DNA of 14,975 bases from Candidatus Pacearchaeota archaeon (GCA_002688335.1 NZCQ01000057.1:1-14975); one strand, 5' to 3'; shown: positions 5,915 to 12,461, counted from the first letter of the stretch. Translations and numbers: made by a program. Notes: generated by a model from the sequence alone, not told the origin.

Positions 5915-6457
5915 TTAATCCAAATTGCAAAAGTTTAAGATTAATTCTTTCTGTCGAACCTCTGGATGAAATAATACTCCATAAATCTCCTTCTTCTTAT
6001 GTTTAACCGCTTGACTAACCATCCCTTCAACAAAATCATCAAAATCCAATTTACTAAAATCAATATAATTATTATGCAAATGATAAACTTCATTCTCTCC
6101 TTTCGATCCCAAAAACTTCTTCTTAAAATTTTCCTTAAAATAACCTATCTCAGTTTTCTTCTTCAACTTTCCTCCAAAAACCAAACCCATAATTTGCATA
6201 CCCCCACAAATCCCTAGTACAGGCCTATCAAAATCTCTTAACCATGAAAACCTTTCAACACTCTCAACAAAATAATCATCCTTCAAACTAGTCCCACAGA
6301 TAATCACCTTACTCGCCTTATCTAGGTCTTTCTTAGTAACGCAAGTGTAATGTCTAATAAATCCTCGAATCTTCTTCTTAACTAATATATCTCCAACCGG
6401 TTTCACAAACTCATAAAAATGTAGTTTTTCCTTGCAAATATTTATTAAAAGTATCAT
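5915..6457 (-). CDS. Stand-alone class I glutamine amidotransferase
   Basis: A 180-residue single-domain amidotransferase related to the GuaA glutaminase domain. The catalytic triad is visible: C84 in LGICGGMQIMG, and H164 and E166 in LFHPEV. The oxyanion-type segment VIICGTSLKDD (51-61) replaces the usual GG-P motif. Class I domains hydrolyse glutamine and pass ammonia to a synthetase partner. No synthetase domain is attached, and a complete glutaminase domain is already present in the GMP synthase at the left end. The ATG overlaps the stop of the 81-residue gene by four bases, and that gene overlaps the PP-loop gene in the same way, so the likely partner is the Dph6-like ligase. A duplicated GuaA subunit or a general amidase is the alternative. 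Confidence 0.85.
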   Translation of the reverse strand: MILLINICKEKLHFYEFVKPVGDILVKKKIRGFIRHYTCVTKKDLDKASKVIICGTSLKDDYFVESVERFSWLRDFDRPVLGICGGMQIMGLVFGGKLKKKTEIGYFKENFKKKFLGSKGENEVYHLHNNYIDFSKLDFDDFVEGMVSQAVKHKKKEIYGVLFHPEVRQKELILNFCNLD

Positions 6458-6699
6458 TTGCTAATCCCTCTAACTCCAAAAATGAATTTAAATCTATTTT
6501 TATTTTTCTTGATGAACTCCAATCCATTAAGAGTAGATAAGATAAGAACTAGTTTAAATATCCAAATCCTAAAATAAACCCCCGTTATTCTACCCGGCCA
6601 TTCTAATTCTCTAACTCGATACTCTTTTCTACCTTCTTCGATCTCCGTAGAAAAGAAACTTTCATTACCAAAACCAATTTCAGTAAATATCTCTCTCAT
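6454..6699 (-). CDS. Uncharacterised 81-residue protein in the PP-loop/amidotransferase operon
   Basis: I cannot assign a known domain. The chosen start (6699) makes an ATGA overlap with the stop of the PP-loop gene, and its own stop makes an ATGA overlap with the amidotransferase start, so it is translationally coupled on both sides. An in-frame ATG 24 bases further upstream would overlap the PP-loop gene by 28 bases. The sequence is compact, with GFGNESFFSTEIEEGRKEYRV (about residues 9-29), then PGRITGVYFRIWIFKLVLILS (39-59) and a basic end rich in K, N and F. The hydrophobic middle is too short and too aromatic for a confident membrane helix, and a small beta-rich fold is possible. It may be an adaptor between the two enzymes. 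Confidence 0.75.
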   Translation of the reverse strand: MREIFTEIGFGNESFFSTEIEEGRKEYRVRELEWPGRITGVYFRIWIFKLVLILSTLNGLEFIKKNKNRFKFIFGVRGISK

Positions 6700-7433
6700 C
6701 TCACCTTCACCTCCCTCCTCCACGAATTCCCCTCACCAAAATCCCTAAAATCGACAACCTTCAATCTTTTCTTAAACAACGGGCAGTTCAAAACAAAACT
6801 CTCAAACTCCCCCCCCTCTCCAGCGACATTAATCTCATATTTCTCATTCAACTTAACTATCTCCCTAACAAACTCTCTATCAATTTTTCTTCCTAACCAT
6901 TTCTCATCAATAGGATAAGCAAAAACACCAGATACAATAACCTCAAATTTGTTCCTTATCAATTCATCTAAAATATCTTTTTGACCTTTCTGCCATAAGG
7001 GATTAAAACATTCTACATCAAGTTCATTACATATTTTCTGTATCCTAGAGCTTTGATAAACACTTTCAACAGCCCCGCTAACAATCCCTTCAATCTTATA
7101 ATCTCTAACGGCCTTTTTAATGGCCCTTCCTAAATCATCCAATTCCTTTTCTTTCTCACCCTTACTCCTAACAACAATCAATGGAATTCCCATTACTCGA
7201 GCCTGCTCCCGAACCCGAGAGATAGAGGGAGTATGAAACATATAACTCTCCTTATTCTTTGATTCGATACTAATCAAACAACTAATTTCATAATCTCCTG
7301 ATTTTGATCCCTCTTTTGAATCAGGAGAATCAGAGGAAAAAATCTTATTTTTTCTTCCTGATCCTTCTTTCTTAGCCAAATAAGCAGCATACATACTATC
7401 CTTCCCCCCACTAAATAATATCCCAAGTTTCAT
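6696..7433 (-). CDS. dph6: Dph6-like diphthine-ammonia ligase (PP-loop ATPase)
   Basis: A 245-residue member of the Dph6/MJ0570 family, which adenylates diphthine on elongation factor 2 and amidates it to diphthamide with ammonia. The N-terminal PP-loop is SGGKDS (8-13). ESYMFHTPS (62-70), the GAVESVYQSSRIQKIC block (120-135), PLWQKGQKDIL (145-155) and the family signature GEGGEFES (205-212) follow. The ATG at 7433 is chosen because the PP-loop begins directly after it, as in the family, and it lies 10 bases after the PIN toxin stop. Residues about 25-47 are a low-complexity insertion flanked by a repeated KEGS, which explains the extra length (relatives are about 220-230 residues). It is coupled to the 81-residue protein and the glutamine amidotransferase downstream. 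Another ATP-dependent amidation is possible. Confidence 0.88.
   Translation of the reverse strand: MKLGILFSGGKDSMYAAYLAKKEGSGRKNKIFSSDSPDSKEGSKSGDYEISCLISIESKNKESYMFHTPSISRVREQARVMGIPLIVVRSKGEKEKELDDLGRAIKKAVRDYKIEGIVSGAVESVYQSSRIQKICNELDVECFNPLWQKGQKDILDELIRNKFEVIVSGVFAYPIDEKWLGRKIDREFVREIVKLNEKYEINVAGEGGEFESFVLNCPLFKKRLKVVDFRDFGEGNSWRREVKVR
7305..7370 (-). repeat. Imperfect 12-bp direct repeats bounding an in-frame insertion in the Dph6-like gene
   Basis: On the coding strand AAAGAAGGATCA (7370-7359) and AAAGAGGGATCA (7316-7305) differ at one base and are offset by exactly 54 bases (18 codons), encoding KEGS twice. A perfect 10-bp inverted repeat (7294-7303 with 7319-7328) lies partly inside. 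The extra 18 or so residues fall where family members have none. Confidence 0.6.
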
Positions 7434-7443
7434 TTTAATTAAA

Positions 7444-7824
7444 TCACAAGACGATCGCTCCCTCCAAACCCCTAAAATCATTATCCAAACTCACAACCAT
7501 TGCCTTATTCAACTTACCACTAACATAAATAATTGAATCAATTGCAGGAATCTTCTTTTCAACCGAAATGATTGAAGCCTCTTCAGCTATAGGACTACTT
7601 ACTGGTATGACCACACACCTTCTTTTCATATAAGAAACCTTTTCATCAATAACCTTACTATCTATCTTCTTAGATAACAATATTTTCTTTATCTCAAACA
7701 AAGACAAAGTTGAAACTAATAGCCTTGCTTCGCTTTCAATAACTTCTTTATAAATACCCTCAATAAAGTATGCTATCCAAACCGAAGAATCAAGCAATTC
7801 AGAATCTCTCTTTTCTCCTTTCAT
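7444..7824 (-). CDS. vapC: VapC-type PIN-domain toxin (second pair)
   Basis: A 126-residue PIN domain with the full acidic set D12 (LLDSSVWIAYF), E44 (LSLFEI), D96 (IPAIDSIIYVSG) and D114/D116 (SLDNDF). This is unlike the toxin at 3428-3808 in sequence, so it is not a recent duplicate. The ATG at 7824 overlaps the antitoxin gene by 26 bases. A TTG at 7797, immediately after the antitoxin stop, is an alternative but would leave almost nothing before the catalytic D12. It is an endoribonuclease toxin by family. The PP-loop gene starts 10 bases downstream without an evident TATA box, so the toxin-antitoxin pair seems to head that operon. Confidence 0.9.
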   Translation of the reverse strand: MKGEKRDSELLDSSVWIAYFIEGIYKEVIESEARLLVSTLSLFEIKKILLSKKIDSKVIDEKVSYMKRRCVVIPVSSPIAEEASIISVEKKIPAIDSIIYVSGKLNKAMVVSLDNDFRGLEGAIVL

Positions 7825-8017
7825 TTTGTAACTCTCTAGCTATGCTAGAAACATTATCATTCTGAAAATATTTCTTCAAGGATCCAGCAAAAGACTTTTT
7901 ATTCCTCTGCCCCACAATCCTCACAATGGCTTCGTCATAAGATCTAGCATTTATTTCTTCCTTTAGTGTCTTAAGCAAATCTAAAGTTCTATCATCAATT
8001 TGTATTGTAGTTACCAT
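7799..8017 (-). CDS. vapB: VapB-type antitoxin, ribbon-helix-helix-like
   Basis: A 72-residue protein starting MVTTIQIDDRTLDLLKTL, the strand-helix pattern of archaeal VapB antitoxins with ribbon-helix-helix-like N-termini, followed by NARSYDEAIVRIVGQ and a basic tail (SLKKYFQNDNVSSIARELQNERRKERF) that would bind the toxin. It precedes and overlaps the PIN gene. A TATA-like TTTTTATATAA about 23-25 bases upstream of the ATG supports this start. Repeated AATTATATA motifs in the promoter are candidate binding sites for its own dimer. Confidence 0.88.
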   Translation of the reverse strand: MVTTIQIDDRTLDLLKTLKEEINARSYDEAIVRIVGQRNKKSFAGSLKKYFQNDNVSSIARELQNERRKERF

Positions 8018-8018
8018 G

Positions 8019-8046
8019 AATTATATAGTTATTAATTATATAAAAA
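8019..8046 (-). promoter_or_regulatory. Promoter and direct repeats of the second vapBC pair
   Basis: AATTATATA occurs at 8019-8027 and 8034-8042 in the same orientation with 15-bp periodicity. The distal copy merges with the TATA box (TTTTTATATAA on the minus strand). This suits cooperative repression by antitoxin dimers but is AT-rich, so the support is modest. Confidence 0.4.
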
Positions 8047-8065
8047 CTTTTTGATTTTATACTAA

Positions 8066-8077
8066 CATTTTAAAATA
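8066..8077 (+). promoter_or_regulatory. TATA box of the TGS GTPase operon
   Basis: CATTTTAAAATA has its TTTAAA centre about 25 bases upstream of the ATG at 8097, consistent with a leaderless transcript. Confidence 0.5.
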
Positions 8078-8096
8078 ATTCCATCTTGTTTATTCT

Positions 8097-8999
8097 ATGC
8101 CAATCAATGCTCATCCAGACTATTTAAACGCAGAAAAAAGATTTCAAAACGCAAGTACAGATGATGAGAAAATAAAAGCGTTAGAAGAAATGATCAAATA
8201 CCTCCCAAGCCATAAAGGGGCGGAGAACCTAAGAAAAAACATAAGAAACCGTTATAAAAGATTAAAACAAGATATAGCAAAAAAATCAAAAAAATCAGGG
8301 AAAAAAGGTGTAAAAAAAGAACAAATGCAAGCAGTCCTTCTAGGATTAACAAACTCCGGAAAATCCTCAATTTTAAAATCTCTAACAAACTCTAATCCAA
8401 AAATCGCAAGCTATGGATTCACAACGAGCGAACCAATAATCGGAACACTAACATATCAAGAATGCAATATTCAAATAGTCGACCTCCCTCCAATAGCCTC
8501 GGAAAACTTCGACAAAGGAATCTTAAACAATACAGACACAATATTAATAGTAATAGAAAAAATAGACGAAATTAAACCAATCCTAGAGTCCATTACCAAT
8601 AAAGATGCAAAGAAAATAATAATTTTCAATAAAATAGATTTATTCAATGAAGAAACAAAAAGAAAGATTTCAGAAACCTTAAAGTCAAAAAAATACAACT
8701 TCACTCTAACTTCCACGATAACTAATGAGGGAATTGAAGACTTAAAGGGAAAAATTCTCAACTCATTTGATTTCATAAGAGTGTACACAAAACACCAAGG
8801 AAAGAAAAAGCCCAACATTCCAGTGATACTTCCTCCAGGATCAAGCCTTAAGGAAGTAGCTGAAAAAATACTTCATGGATTTAGCAAAAAAGTAAAATAC
8901 GCCAAAATTACAGGGCCCTCAAGCAAGTTCAAAAACCAAAAAGTCGGATTAAAACACATAGTTAAGGACAAAGATATAGTTGAATTTGCGACTGAATAA
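8097..8999 (+). CDS. Drg-like GTPase with C-terminal TGS domain
   Basis: A 300-residue member of the OBG/Drg group of ribosome-associated GTPases. It has the N-terminal helical region typical of Drg-like proteins (NAHPDYLNAEKRFQNAS, then ALEEMIKYLPSHKGAENLRK), followed by a lysine-rich stretch (about 62-75). The G domain has G1 GLTNSGKSS (83-91), switch I YGFTTSEP (106-113), G3 DLPP (129-132) and G4 NKID (178-181). The TGS domain covers about residues 228-298 (IRVYTKHQGKKKPNIPVILPPGSS, ending VKDKDIVEFA). G3 carries proline where the usual DxxG glycine would be, and G1 has S rather than V before GKS. It probably binds ribosomes or translation factors. It leads a three-gene transcript with two small membrane proteins. 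Confidence 0.9.
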   Translation: MPINAHPDYLNAEKRFQNASTDDEKIKALEEMIKYLPSHKGAENLRKNIRNRYKRLKQDIAKKSKKSGKKGVKKEQMQAVLLGLTNSGKSSILKSLTNSNPKIASYGFTTSEPIIGTLTYQECNIQIVDLPPIASENFDKGILNNTDTILIVIEKIDEIKPILESITNKDAKKIIIFNKIDLFNEETKRKISETLKSKKYNFTLTSTITNEGIEDLKGKILNSFDFIRVYTKHQGKKKPNIPVILPPGSSLKEVAEKILHGFSKKVKYAKITGPSSKFKNQKVGLKHIVKDKDIVEFATE

Positions 9000-9252
9000 A
9001 ATAGACGAGCAATCAAAATATGGTACCTTAAGTATCATAATAGCGATAATAGCAATCATATTATCGTGGAACAAAGAATTTTTTGTAGCAGCCATCACAG
9101 GAGGATTTATAGCCATTGCATTTGCATATTTGTCTAGATATATAAAACAAATCAAGGAAAATGCTAAAAGACTATCCAAACTAGAAAGAGACTTAGAAAT
9201 AGACAAAAGATTAATAAGGTTGGAGGAGTTGAACAAACTAAAAAGAAGATGA
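8980..9252 (+). CDS. Small membrane protein with C-terminal coiled coil
   Basis: About 90 residues. No ATG is available, and the best start is a TTG at 8980 (or 8986), overlapping the end of the GTPase gene. Two hydrophobic segments (about residues 16-29 and 35-52) are separated by SWNKEFF. A charged amphipathic helix follows (YIKQIKENAKRLSKLERDLEIDK to the end, KLKRR) and looks like a short coiled coil on the cytoplasmic side. No family recognised. The overlap with the GTPase and the ATGA link to the next microprotein indicate co-translation, so it may anchor or regulate a membrane-bound complex with them. Confidence 0.7.
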   Translation: MNLRLNKIDEQSKYGTLSIIIAIIAIILSWNKEFFVAAITGGFIAIAFAYLSRYIKQIKENAKRLSKLERDLEIDKRLIRLEELNKLKRR

Positions 9253-9350
9253 ATAAAAAAGGATTTTCAGATACCGATATTTTAGACATAATTAAAACAC
9301 TAGCGATTATATTCTTAATCTACATCATAATAAAAGCCCTAATATCATAA
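9249..9350 (+). CDS. 33-residue single-helix membrane microprotein
   Basis: The reading frame MNKKGFSDTDILDIIKTLA continues into a hydrophobic helix (IIFLIYIIIKAL) and ends with TAA. The start codon overlaps the stop of the preceding membrane-protein gene as ATGA, the same coupling used elsewhere in this window, which is the main evidence that this very short frame is expressed. The N-terminal 14 residues are polar with a positive patch, suggesting a cytoplasmic N-terminus. The gene ends 5 bases before the convergent tyrosyl-tRNA synthetase stop. Function unknown. Confidence 0.6.
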   Translation: MNKKGFSDTDILDIIKTLAIIFLIYIIIKALIS

Positions 9351-9355
9351 ACCGA

Positions 9356-10366
9356 TTAATCATAAGCCCTCTCACTTAACTCCAATAACTTCTTACGGTT
9401 AAACTTTCCTAACAGTTTATTAATCTCTCTAGCAACAGCCACCTTTAAGTCCATAGGATGCAACTCTTTTTTAACAAAATCCTTCTCAATTCCCTTATAG
9501 TCCTTATACTCCAACTTTCCCCCATATTTTTCATCTCTTTCAACAACAAATTTCTCCCCATTATCTTCTTTCATAACCATTATCACATTCTTCAAAAAAG
9601 CCATAATCCCATTATCCGGATCTCCCTCCACGCAATGGGCCTTATTAATCTTCTTCATAACAATCTTCTCATCATCCAATAAATCTACCTTACCCTCCTC
9701 AGTACTACTACTCATCTTTTTCCCAATCAATCCAGGAACTAAAGGAGTCATTATCTCTATCCTCCTAGAATAACCTATCTTAGGCAAGTTCTCTCTAGCT
9801 AACACCATAATTTTTCTCTGATCAGTTCCTCCCAACTGAGCATCAACCTTCAAATACTCCTCATCAATCGCCTGCATCAAAGGATATAACAAACCAGAGA
9901 GTTTAGGATTATCTCCTAACTTAACAACCTCTGCAGCAGCTTTCTTAGAATCATGAACAGATACATTACTGCTCATTTTCAAAACATCAAACATATATTC
10001 CGGGCTTAACTGCACCTCGCTCCCTTTAACAAATTCAAGATCTTTAACATCAACACCAATCGCCTTAATCATCTCAGGGATAACCTTTTCATAATAATCA
10101 CATCTCTTCTCAAGGACAGACCAAGGAGTATTATCTAAAGCAGCATGCAAATCCGCAATTAAGATTTTAACATGAAAACCTGCCTTAAGCAAATCCGCAA
10201 CCTTTAATCCCCAAAGAAAATAACCAACATGAGGCCGGCCAGTCGGAGCAGTCCCGATATAAACAACCGGCTTTCTCTTTCCCTTCAACAACTCCATCAA
10301 ACTATCCTCTCCAATTATCTCTGCAGTATTTCTCTTAATCAATTCCAATCTATCCTTAATATTCAT
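9356..10366 (-). CDS. tyrS: Tyrosyl-tRNA synthetase, archaeal/eukaryotic type
   Basis: A 336-residue class I synthetase that charges tRNA-Tyr. The HIGH-equivalent is PHVGY (45-49) in GTAPTGRPHVGYF, and the second signature is KMSSS (217-221). Tyrosine-pocket residues appear as Y36, Y161, Q165, D168 and Q183 (YPLMQAIDEEYL and GGTDQRK). The length matches the catalytic core plus the compact C-terminal anticodon-binding domain ending near LHPMDLKVAVAREINKLL, without the extra EMAPII-like domain of animal enzymes. Blocks such as HDSKKAAAEVVK, SGLLYPLMQAIDEEYLKVDA and VPGLIGKKMSSS look closer to my memory of eukaryotic cytosolic TyrRS than to the Methanocaldococcus enzyme. It is transcribed from the shared promoter at 10385-10398 and divergent from the OB-fold gene. 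Confidence 0.95.
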   Translation of the reverse strand: MNIKDRLELIKRNTAEIIGEDSLMELLKGKRKPVVYIGTAPTGRPHVGYFLWGLKVADLLKAGFHVKILIADLHAALDNTPWSVLEKRCDYYEKVIPEMIKAIGVDVKDLEFVKGSEVQLSPEYMFDVLKMSSNVSVHDSKKAAAEVVKLGDNPKLSGLLYPLMQAIDEEYLKVDAQLGGTDQRKIMVLARENLPKIGYSRRIEIMTPLVPGLIGKKMSSSTEEGKVDLLDDEKIVMKKINKAHCVEGDPDNGIMAFLKNVIMVMKEDNGEKFVVERDEKYGGKLEYKDYKGIEKDFVKKELHPMDLKVAVAREINKLLGKFNRKKLLELSERAYD

Positions 10367-10384
10367 CCTAGAAATCCAACATAA

Positions 10385-10398
10385 ATTTATTAATAAAT
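10385..10398. promoter_or_regulatory. Shared palindromic TATA element of a divergent gene pair
   Basis: ATTTATTAATAAAT is a perfect 14-bp palindrome centred at 10391.5 in the 48-base gap. It lies 25.5 bases from the tyrS ATG (10366) and 23.5 from the OB-fold gene ATG (10415), so one TATA box at the proper leaderless distance can serve both directions. Confidence 0.6.
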
Positions 10399-10414
10399 CT
10401 TCCGATTACAATCC

Positions 10415-10753
10415 ATGAAACTATTACTAAAAATCTCTTTCACAATATCATTACTAGGAATCTTCTTATTACTATTATTATCAAACATCTTAGAACCTCC
10501 CTTAAGGAACATAAATGAACTATCCACAAAAGATATAGACAAAAACGTAAAAGTTCAAGGAAAGATAACAAAAATAAGAAACATTAACGAAGATTTCCAG
10601 ATATTAACAATCAGTGACCAAACCGGAAAGATAGATATCACATTAAATACAAATAAACAATTCAAGAAAGATCAGAACCTAATAGTCACTGGAAGAGTAA
10701 GTCAGTATAAAAATAATTTACAAATTGAAACAGATAAAATAACAATTAGATAG
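10415..10753 (+). CDS. Membrane-anchored OB-fold protein
   Basis: A 112-residue protein with an N-terminal hydrophobic helix (about residues 5-25, KISFTISLLGIFLLLLLSN) acting as a signal anchor, and a linker with EPPLRNI. A compact OB-fold nucleic-acid-binding-like domain of the tRNA_anti type follows (about 40-112): NVKVQGKITKIRNINEDFQILTI, DQTGKIDITL, LIVTGRVSQYKNNLQIE. The domain probably faces outside, since the anchor is not preceded by a long cytoplasmic stretch. That is an unexpected place for a nucleic-acid-binding fold. It could bind DNA for uptake or another oligomer. It has a leaderless start under the shared TATA element and ends 7 bases before the convergent zinc-ribbon gene. Confidence 0.8.
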   Translation: MKLLLKISFTISLLGIFLLLLLSNILEPPLRNINELSTKDIDKNVKVQGKITKIRNINEDFQILTISDQTGKIDITLNTNKQFKKDQNLIVTGRVSQYKNNLQIETDKITIR

Positions 10754-10760
10754 GTCCACA

Positions 10761-10934
10761 TCAATTATTTCTAACTATCACTCCATCACTCTTGATAGGA
10801 ACCTGAAATATAGAACCACATCCTCCACATTTAGCAGTAACAACCACCGTCATCGCAGTTAAGACTTCACAGCCATTCGTGATAAGTTTTGAACCCATTT
10901 TTATCTTCACTTCGTTTCCACATTTGCATTTCAT
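10761..10934 (-). CDS. Small zinc-ribbon protein
   Basis: A 57-residue protein from the ATG at 10934, whose first bases overlap the stop of the aminopeptidase gene as ATGA. An in-frame ATG at 10943 would add three residues. Likely Zn ligands are the pairs CKC (C3, C5) and CGGC (C36, C39), each on a knuckle: an N-terminal MKCKCGNEV and a C-terminal AKCGGCGSIF. The middle (KLITNGCEVLTAMTVVVTA) has one more Cys and a beta-rich hydrophobic stretch. Such small ribbons serve as nucleic-acid or protein-interaction modules. Nothing shows which here. It is co-transcribed with the M29 aminopeptidase. Confidence 0.75.
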   Translation of the reverse strand: MKCKCGNEVKIKMGSKLITNGCEVLTAMTVVVTAKCGGCGSIFQVPIKSDGVIVRNN

Positions 10935-12010
10935 ACTCTCCATTTCCCATTTTCTTGAATCACCTTTCCATCTAAAAAAATCTTAGCTTTCTTCATGTCC
11001 TTAACAATATCCACATGAATCGCACTATCATTCCCTCCTCCGTTTTGCTCATAGGCCATCCCCAATGCCAAATGAATAGTCCCATCCAATTTCTCATCAA
11101 ACAACAAATCATTAGTATATTTCTTTATCCCAGGATTACAACCAACTCCAAACTCTCCAACATATCTAGCATTCTCATCTGTATTCAACAATTCCTTCAA
11201 AAAATCTTCTCCTTCATCAGCACTATATTCAACTATCTTCCCTTTTTCAAATTTTAACTTAACTCCTGAAATCTTATTTCCATTCACAACCCTAGGATAA
11301 TCAAACCCTATCCAACCTTCCAAACTTTCCCTAATCGGAGCCATAAAAACCTCTCCTCCAGGCATGTTCTCCTCTCCCTTATCAGGAACACAATTCTTTC
11401 CTTCAATAGAAAATTTCAAATCAACACCTTCCCCTTTCAACCAAACTTCTTTTCCTTTCTCAAAAACATTACTCAATCTATCCATCCTCCTACCAAACTT
11501 CTTCCAATCAATTAAACACGCACTAAAAACAAAATTCTCATATTCATTTAACGACATTCCCGCATCTTGTGCAAGCGCAGAACATGGAAAACCAATAGTC
11601 ACTCTCTTCATACCATCCTTCTTATCCGCACTATTCACAATATATTCTCCAATGGGTTTAGTAACTTTCTTCCTCATCATTATCTTTTTGGGATCAATAT
11701 TGCTCAACTCTCTTGTATTCCCACTTGTATTTATCCCGATATAATACTGAGATTTCTTCAATTGATCCATCAACAGATCAGGAAACTTATTCAATTGCTC
11801 ATCACTAGCATATTTATAGTAAAAATCATTCATTCCATTAAGCTTCATATTAACTATGGGATAAGCTCCTCTCAAGATAACCTCCTTATACAACTCAAGA
11901 ATAAACTCTCTTGCCTCCTCCCCTCCACTAATAATAACATTACTTCCCTTTTCCACATTAAGTGAATATCTAATCGTCTGTTGCGCTAATTTTCTAACTC
12001 TCGGATCCAT
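10931..12010 (-). CDS. M29 family aminopeptidase
   Basis: A 359-residue thermophilic-type (AmpS/AmpT) aminopeptidase that removes N-terminal residues using two metal ions. Ligands and catalytic residues are all visible (numbered from the ATG at 12010): E220 in GGEVFMAP, E286 in VGEFGVGCNP, H313 in IHLALG, Y320 in AYEQN, and H332 and D334 in IHVD. The length is slightly short for the family (about 370-410). The start is MDPRVRKLAQQ at 12010. A TTG at 12019 that overlaps the upstream gene's stop is possible but less likely. It is cytoplasmic, with no signal peptide, and acts in the final steps of peptide turnover. It sits in an operon between the 143-residue unknown gene and the zinc-ribbon gene. 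Confidence 0.93.
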   Translation of the reverse strand: MDPRVRKLAQQTIRYSLNVEKGSNVIISGGEEAREFILELYKEVILRGAYPIVNMKLNGMNDFYYKYASDEQLNKFPDLLMDQLKKSQYYIGINTSGNTRELSNIDPKKIMMRKKVTKPIGEYIVNSADKKDGMKRVTIGFPCSALAQDAGMSLNEYENFVFSACLIDWKKFGRRMDRLSNVFEKGKEVWLKGEGVDLKFSIEGKNCVPDKGEENMPGGEVFMAPIRESLEGWIGFDYPRVVNGNKISGVKLKFEKGKIVEYSADEGEDFLKELLNTDENARYVGEFGVGCNPGIKKYTNDLLFDEKLDGTIHLALGMAYEQNGGGNDSAIHVDIVKDMKKAKIFLDGKVIQENGKWRV

Positions 12011-12015
12011 TTTAA

Positions 12016-12447
12016 TCAAACCTCGCTCTCCCTATATAACTCTCTAGGCAATCTAGATAACTTTTGGGAATGTCCAACAGCATCTAGAATGGACTCATAT
12101 AAGGTAACCGTATTTTCAAGACCTTCCCTATGTTCTGGCTTTACAAACCCTATTATTTCATCCCTAAACCTATCATCATAATGAAATTTCCCCTCAGTAA
12201 GATCCCTATATAATAGAATAAGTCTTTGTTCAACCAAAACCCCAAAATGTCCTGGTCGATTCAGTTCATCTCTCTGATAATTTGCTTCTTCTTCTAACTC
12301 TCTAAGATCCAATTGTTTAATTAACTCGCTAGTATCAGATTTACTTTCTTGCGATAATTCATCTGAAGGCAACCTCGTAACCTCTAGATAAATTATCGAG
12401 TCGTCATAAACTACTGCCTTTCCCAAAATATTTAATGACTGTTCCAT
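12016..12447 (-). CDS. Uncharacterised 143-residue protein
   Basis: Not recognised. The frame has normal coding character and is the first gene of a three-gene minus-strand set with the aminopeptidase 5 bases downstream. The N-terminus (about 1-30) looks like beta strands (LGKAVVYDDSIIYLEVTRLPSD). Residues about 31-60 are a charged, probably helical segment (SDTSELIKQLDLRELEEEANYQRDE), and the rest alternates helices with many acidic and basic residues (VEQRLILLYRDLTEGKFHYDDRF). No signal peptide, membrane helix or metal motif is visible. No good TATA box lies 25 bases upstream of its ATG. A candidate further away implies a leader of about 40 bases containing a small hairpin. Confidence 0.7.
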   Translation of the reverse strand: MEQSLNILGKAVVYDDSIIYLEVTRLPSDELSQESKSDTSELIKQLDLRELEEEANYQRDELNRPGHFGVLVEQRLILLYRDLTEGKFHYDDRFRDEIIGFVKPEHREGLENTVTLYESILDAVGHSQKLSRLPRELYRESEV

Positions 12448-12461
12448 TTTGACTTAACTTT

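Noticed and set aside
3428..8017. The two vapBC pairs as a recent duplication or a defence island
   Set aside because: The two toxins and two antitoxins belong to different subfamilies and share little sequence, and no recognisable defence genes lie between them.
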